From NCBI RefSeq assembly GCF_905372745.1, contig NZ_CAJPQR010000016.1:1-43759 (forward strand): a DNA stretch of 43,759 bases, read 5' to 3'. Under the pieces are notes generated by a model. That model was not told the origin of the DNA. It ran no database searches and was given only the letters and a program-made list of their open reading frames with translations. Source of the DNA: an uncultured Campylobacter sp. Lineage in GTDB: Bacteria; Campylobacterota; Campylobacteria; Campylobacterales; Campylobacteraceae. Both the position numbers and the translations under genes were made by a program. Numbering within the stretch: the first letter of the stretch is position 1; each line of letters opens with the position of its first letter. This document shows, one piece after another, positions 42,445 to 43,759 of the stretch.

Positions 42445-43074
42445 ATGAATTTTTTAGAAGCGATGAAATTTCGCCACGCGTGCAAGATTTTTGACGAAAA
42501 TAAAAAAATCAGCGCGGGCGAGTTTGATTTTATCTTGGAAGCAGGCAGACTAAGCCCGAGTTCTACGGGGCTAGAGCAGTGGGATTTCCTCGTCGTGCAA
42601 AATCCGCAACTAAGGCAAAAGATCCGCACCGTCTCGTGGGATCAGCCTCAGATTACGACTTGCTCGCATTTGGTAGTTATCCTGGCTAAGGTAGCAGAGG
42701 TTAAAAGTGTCGGTAAATACGTGGAAAAAATGATTGAGCGCCGCGAAGACAAGGCTCCTGATATAATCGGCGACAGGAAGAAGTTTTACGGAGATTTCCT
42801 AAGCGGACGTTTCGGCGGCGATGACGAACTAATCTATCACTGGTCGAGCAAGCAGTGCTACATAGCTGCTGCAAATATGATGACGGCCGCAGCTAGCCTA
42901 GGCATCGATAGCTGCCCGATCGAGGGCTTTGACGAGGCGGCGCTAAACGGCATCTTGGGTCTTGATACGAGCAAACATCGCGTAGCCATCGTAGTGCCGT
43001 TTGGTTACCGCCTAAAGCCTCAACCTAAAAAGTATCGCCGCGAGATAAACGACGTCGTAAAGTGGATTTACTGA
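42445..43074 (+). CDS. NAD(P)H-dependent nitroreductase (RdxA/NfsB family)
   Basis: This 209-residue FMN enzyme reduces nitro compounds or quinones with NAD(P)H and may activate drugs such as metronidazole in related species. The FMN-binding start is MKFRHACKIFDENKKI; LSPSSTGLEQWDFLVVQ matches the family's second FMN loop, and AAANMMTAAASLGIDSCPIEGFDE and VPFGYRLKPQPKKYRR the C-terminal half. The Cys residues seen in place of usual Arg/Ser (RHACK for the usual RRSxR) recall Campylobacter/Helicobacter RdxA. It is monocistronic with a strong ribosome site (AAAAGGAG). Confidence 0.9.
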   Translation: MNFLEAMKFRHACKIFDENKKISAGEFDFILEAGRLSPSSTGLEQWDFLVVQNPQLRQKIRTVSWDQPQITTCSHLVVILAKVAEVKSVGKYVEKMIERREDKAPDIIGDRKKFYGDFLSGRFGGDDELIYHWSSKQCYIAAANMMTAAASLGIDSCPIEGFDEAALNGILGLDTSKHRVAIVVPFGYRLKPQPKKYRREINDVVKWIY

Positions 43075-43203
43075 TTTTACGGCTTTTGGCCGTTAGCGAT
43101 TTAGTTCGGCGGTCTGCTCGGTAGCGCGCCCGTGATGAGCGTAAATAAAAACTCATCGGCGGACTTCATCGCCCGCGGCGGCCAGATACCGGCTCCTATC
43201 CAT

Positions 43204-43316
43204 AGTTTTAAAAACTAAATCTAAAAGCCCGCTAGAGAAGTTTTAAAAACTAAATTTACAAAGTCCGCACGAAAAGCTTTAAGAAACGCTTTAAAAGCTA
43301 AATTTACAAAGCCGGC
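43204..43316. repeat. Three imperfect ~30-bp repeats
   Basis: Units at 43204-43232, 43239-43268 and 43287-43316 share the pattern (A/C)GYTTTAAAARCTAAAT then (C/T)TA(C)AAAG and a GC-rich end. Each contains a small dyad (AGTTTT/AAAACT type). No gene lies in or right beside them. Confidence 0.55.
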
Positions 43317-43336
43317 CGTAAAAAACGGCGGGCTTT
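43308..43336. terminator. Two-part hairpin
   Basis: AAAGCC pairs with GGCTTT and CCGT pairs with ACGG around AAAAA. It could terminate transcription in either direction; no gene closely precedes it. Confidence 0.35.
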
Positions 43337-43718
43337 ACTCTTGTTTTACGCTTAGAGCCTAAATTTAATCTTTGCTTTTTTACGTTAATTTATCCTTCGC
43401 CTAGCCTTTTATTTTTACAGCCTTATATCTAAATTTACCCGCTAAACTCCGCTTTTTATCGCAGCCTAATCCTACAGCTTAAATTTACCCCTTTTCATTT
43501 TTTGCGCATACCGTCGTAAATTTACTATAGCGTTAAATTTAAGCCCGGTTTTTAAATTTATCCCGGTTTAGCCGGTCCTAAATTTATCTCCAAATTCGCT
43601 TTTAAATTTTACTTAGGATTTTTTGGCTAGATAAAAATTTATCTATGTTTTATCCCTTGTTTTAGGCTATTTCCGCGGACCCTTTATCCGCTTACTTAAA
43701 AATTATAAATAATTACGC

Positions 43719-43724
43719 TATAAT
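43719..43724 (+). promoter_or_regulatory. -10 box for a gene beyond the window
   Basis: TATAAT in an AT-rich setting (GCTATAATC) near the right edge, pointing rightwards; the gene it would serve is not in view. Confidence 0.5.
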
Positions 43725-43759
43725 CTCAAACGCAATCCTAACGGATTAATCTTGGCTTA

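Larger units (their letters stand above)
43075..43718. other. Intergenic stretch rich in TAAATTTA
   Basis: About 640 bases without a gene. Besides the three repeats it carries nine TAAATTTA octamers between 43251 and 43586. Confidence 0.6.

Noticed and set aside
43204..43316. CRISPR array
   Set aside because: Only three imperfect units with spacers of 6 and 18 bp and no cas genes.

Overview
The window looks like chromosomal DNA of a Campylobacter, one of the moderately GC-rich species (showae/rectus/curvus/concisus type rather than jejuni). The evidence is two Campylobacter-type major outer membrane porins, a nap operon in the epsilonproteobacterial order A-G-H-B-F-L-D, a futalosine-pathway menaquinone gene, and a flagellar block (flhF-flhG-small membrane gene-fliA-fliM-fliY) joined to aroQ and folK much as in C. 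jejuni. TATAAT-like -10 boxes often lack a clear -35. Species assignment is inference.

Layout. 1-1070 is the 5' part of a TonB-dependent siderophore receptor (minus strand), divergent from the periplasmic nitrate reductase operon napAGHBFLD (1637-8380). Next come an unassigned protein and an overlapping lipoprotein (8451-9531), then porin - cytochrome c - porin (9824-13030). A 1.5 kb AT-rich stretch without a convincing gene leads to dps (14600-15037). Two cysteine-rich Sel1-repeat proteins, a small secreted protein and an uncharacterised 317-aa protein follow (15510-19102). On the minus strand are an unknown gene, sppA, an unknown leucine-rich protein and the aminofutalosine deaminase gene (19629-24271). 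The plus strand then carries aroQ, an M24 aminopeptidase and folK, and the flagellar operon flhF-flhG-orf-fliA-fliM-fliY (26780-32000). A LOG-family gene and mnmA follow.

The last 9 kb is rich in molybdenum and selenium enzyme functions: a broken yedE/fdhT-type transporter gene, moaE and moaD, nspC (polyamines), an fdhC-type formate dehydrogenase cytochrome b, yedF/fdhU and selD. A nitroreductase gene ends the gene content. selD contains an in-frame TGA at codon 17, exactly where the catalytic Cys of E. coli SelD lies, so it is read here as a selenocysteine codon; a conventional gene call starting after it would lose the active site.

How they work together. NapA and formate dehydrogenase both need bis-MGD molybdenum cofactor, for which MoaD/MoaE make the dithiolene. 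Formate dehydrogenase of this group usually also needs selenocysteine, for which SelD makes selenophosphate and YedE/YedF are thought to supply or handle selenium. FdhC passes formate electrons to menaquinone (made through the futalosine route), and NapH/NapG take them on to NapB/NapA for nitrate reduction.

The points most worth a second look are the selenocysteine SelD, the yedE gene with both a lost start codon and a frameshift, a CRP/FNR-type operator placed at about -41.5 of a predicted nap promoter, the very dense TAAATTTA octamers in non-coding DNA, and the leucine-rich unknown gene inserted between sppA and mqnF. I found no tRNA, rRNA, CRISPR array or intact insertion sequence. No clearly new multi-gene system could be established from the sequence alone.
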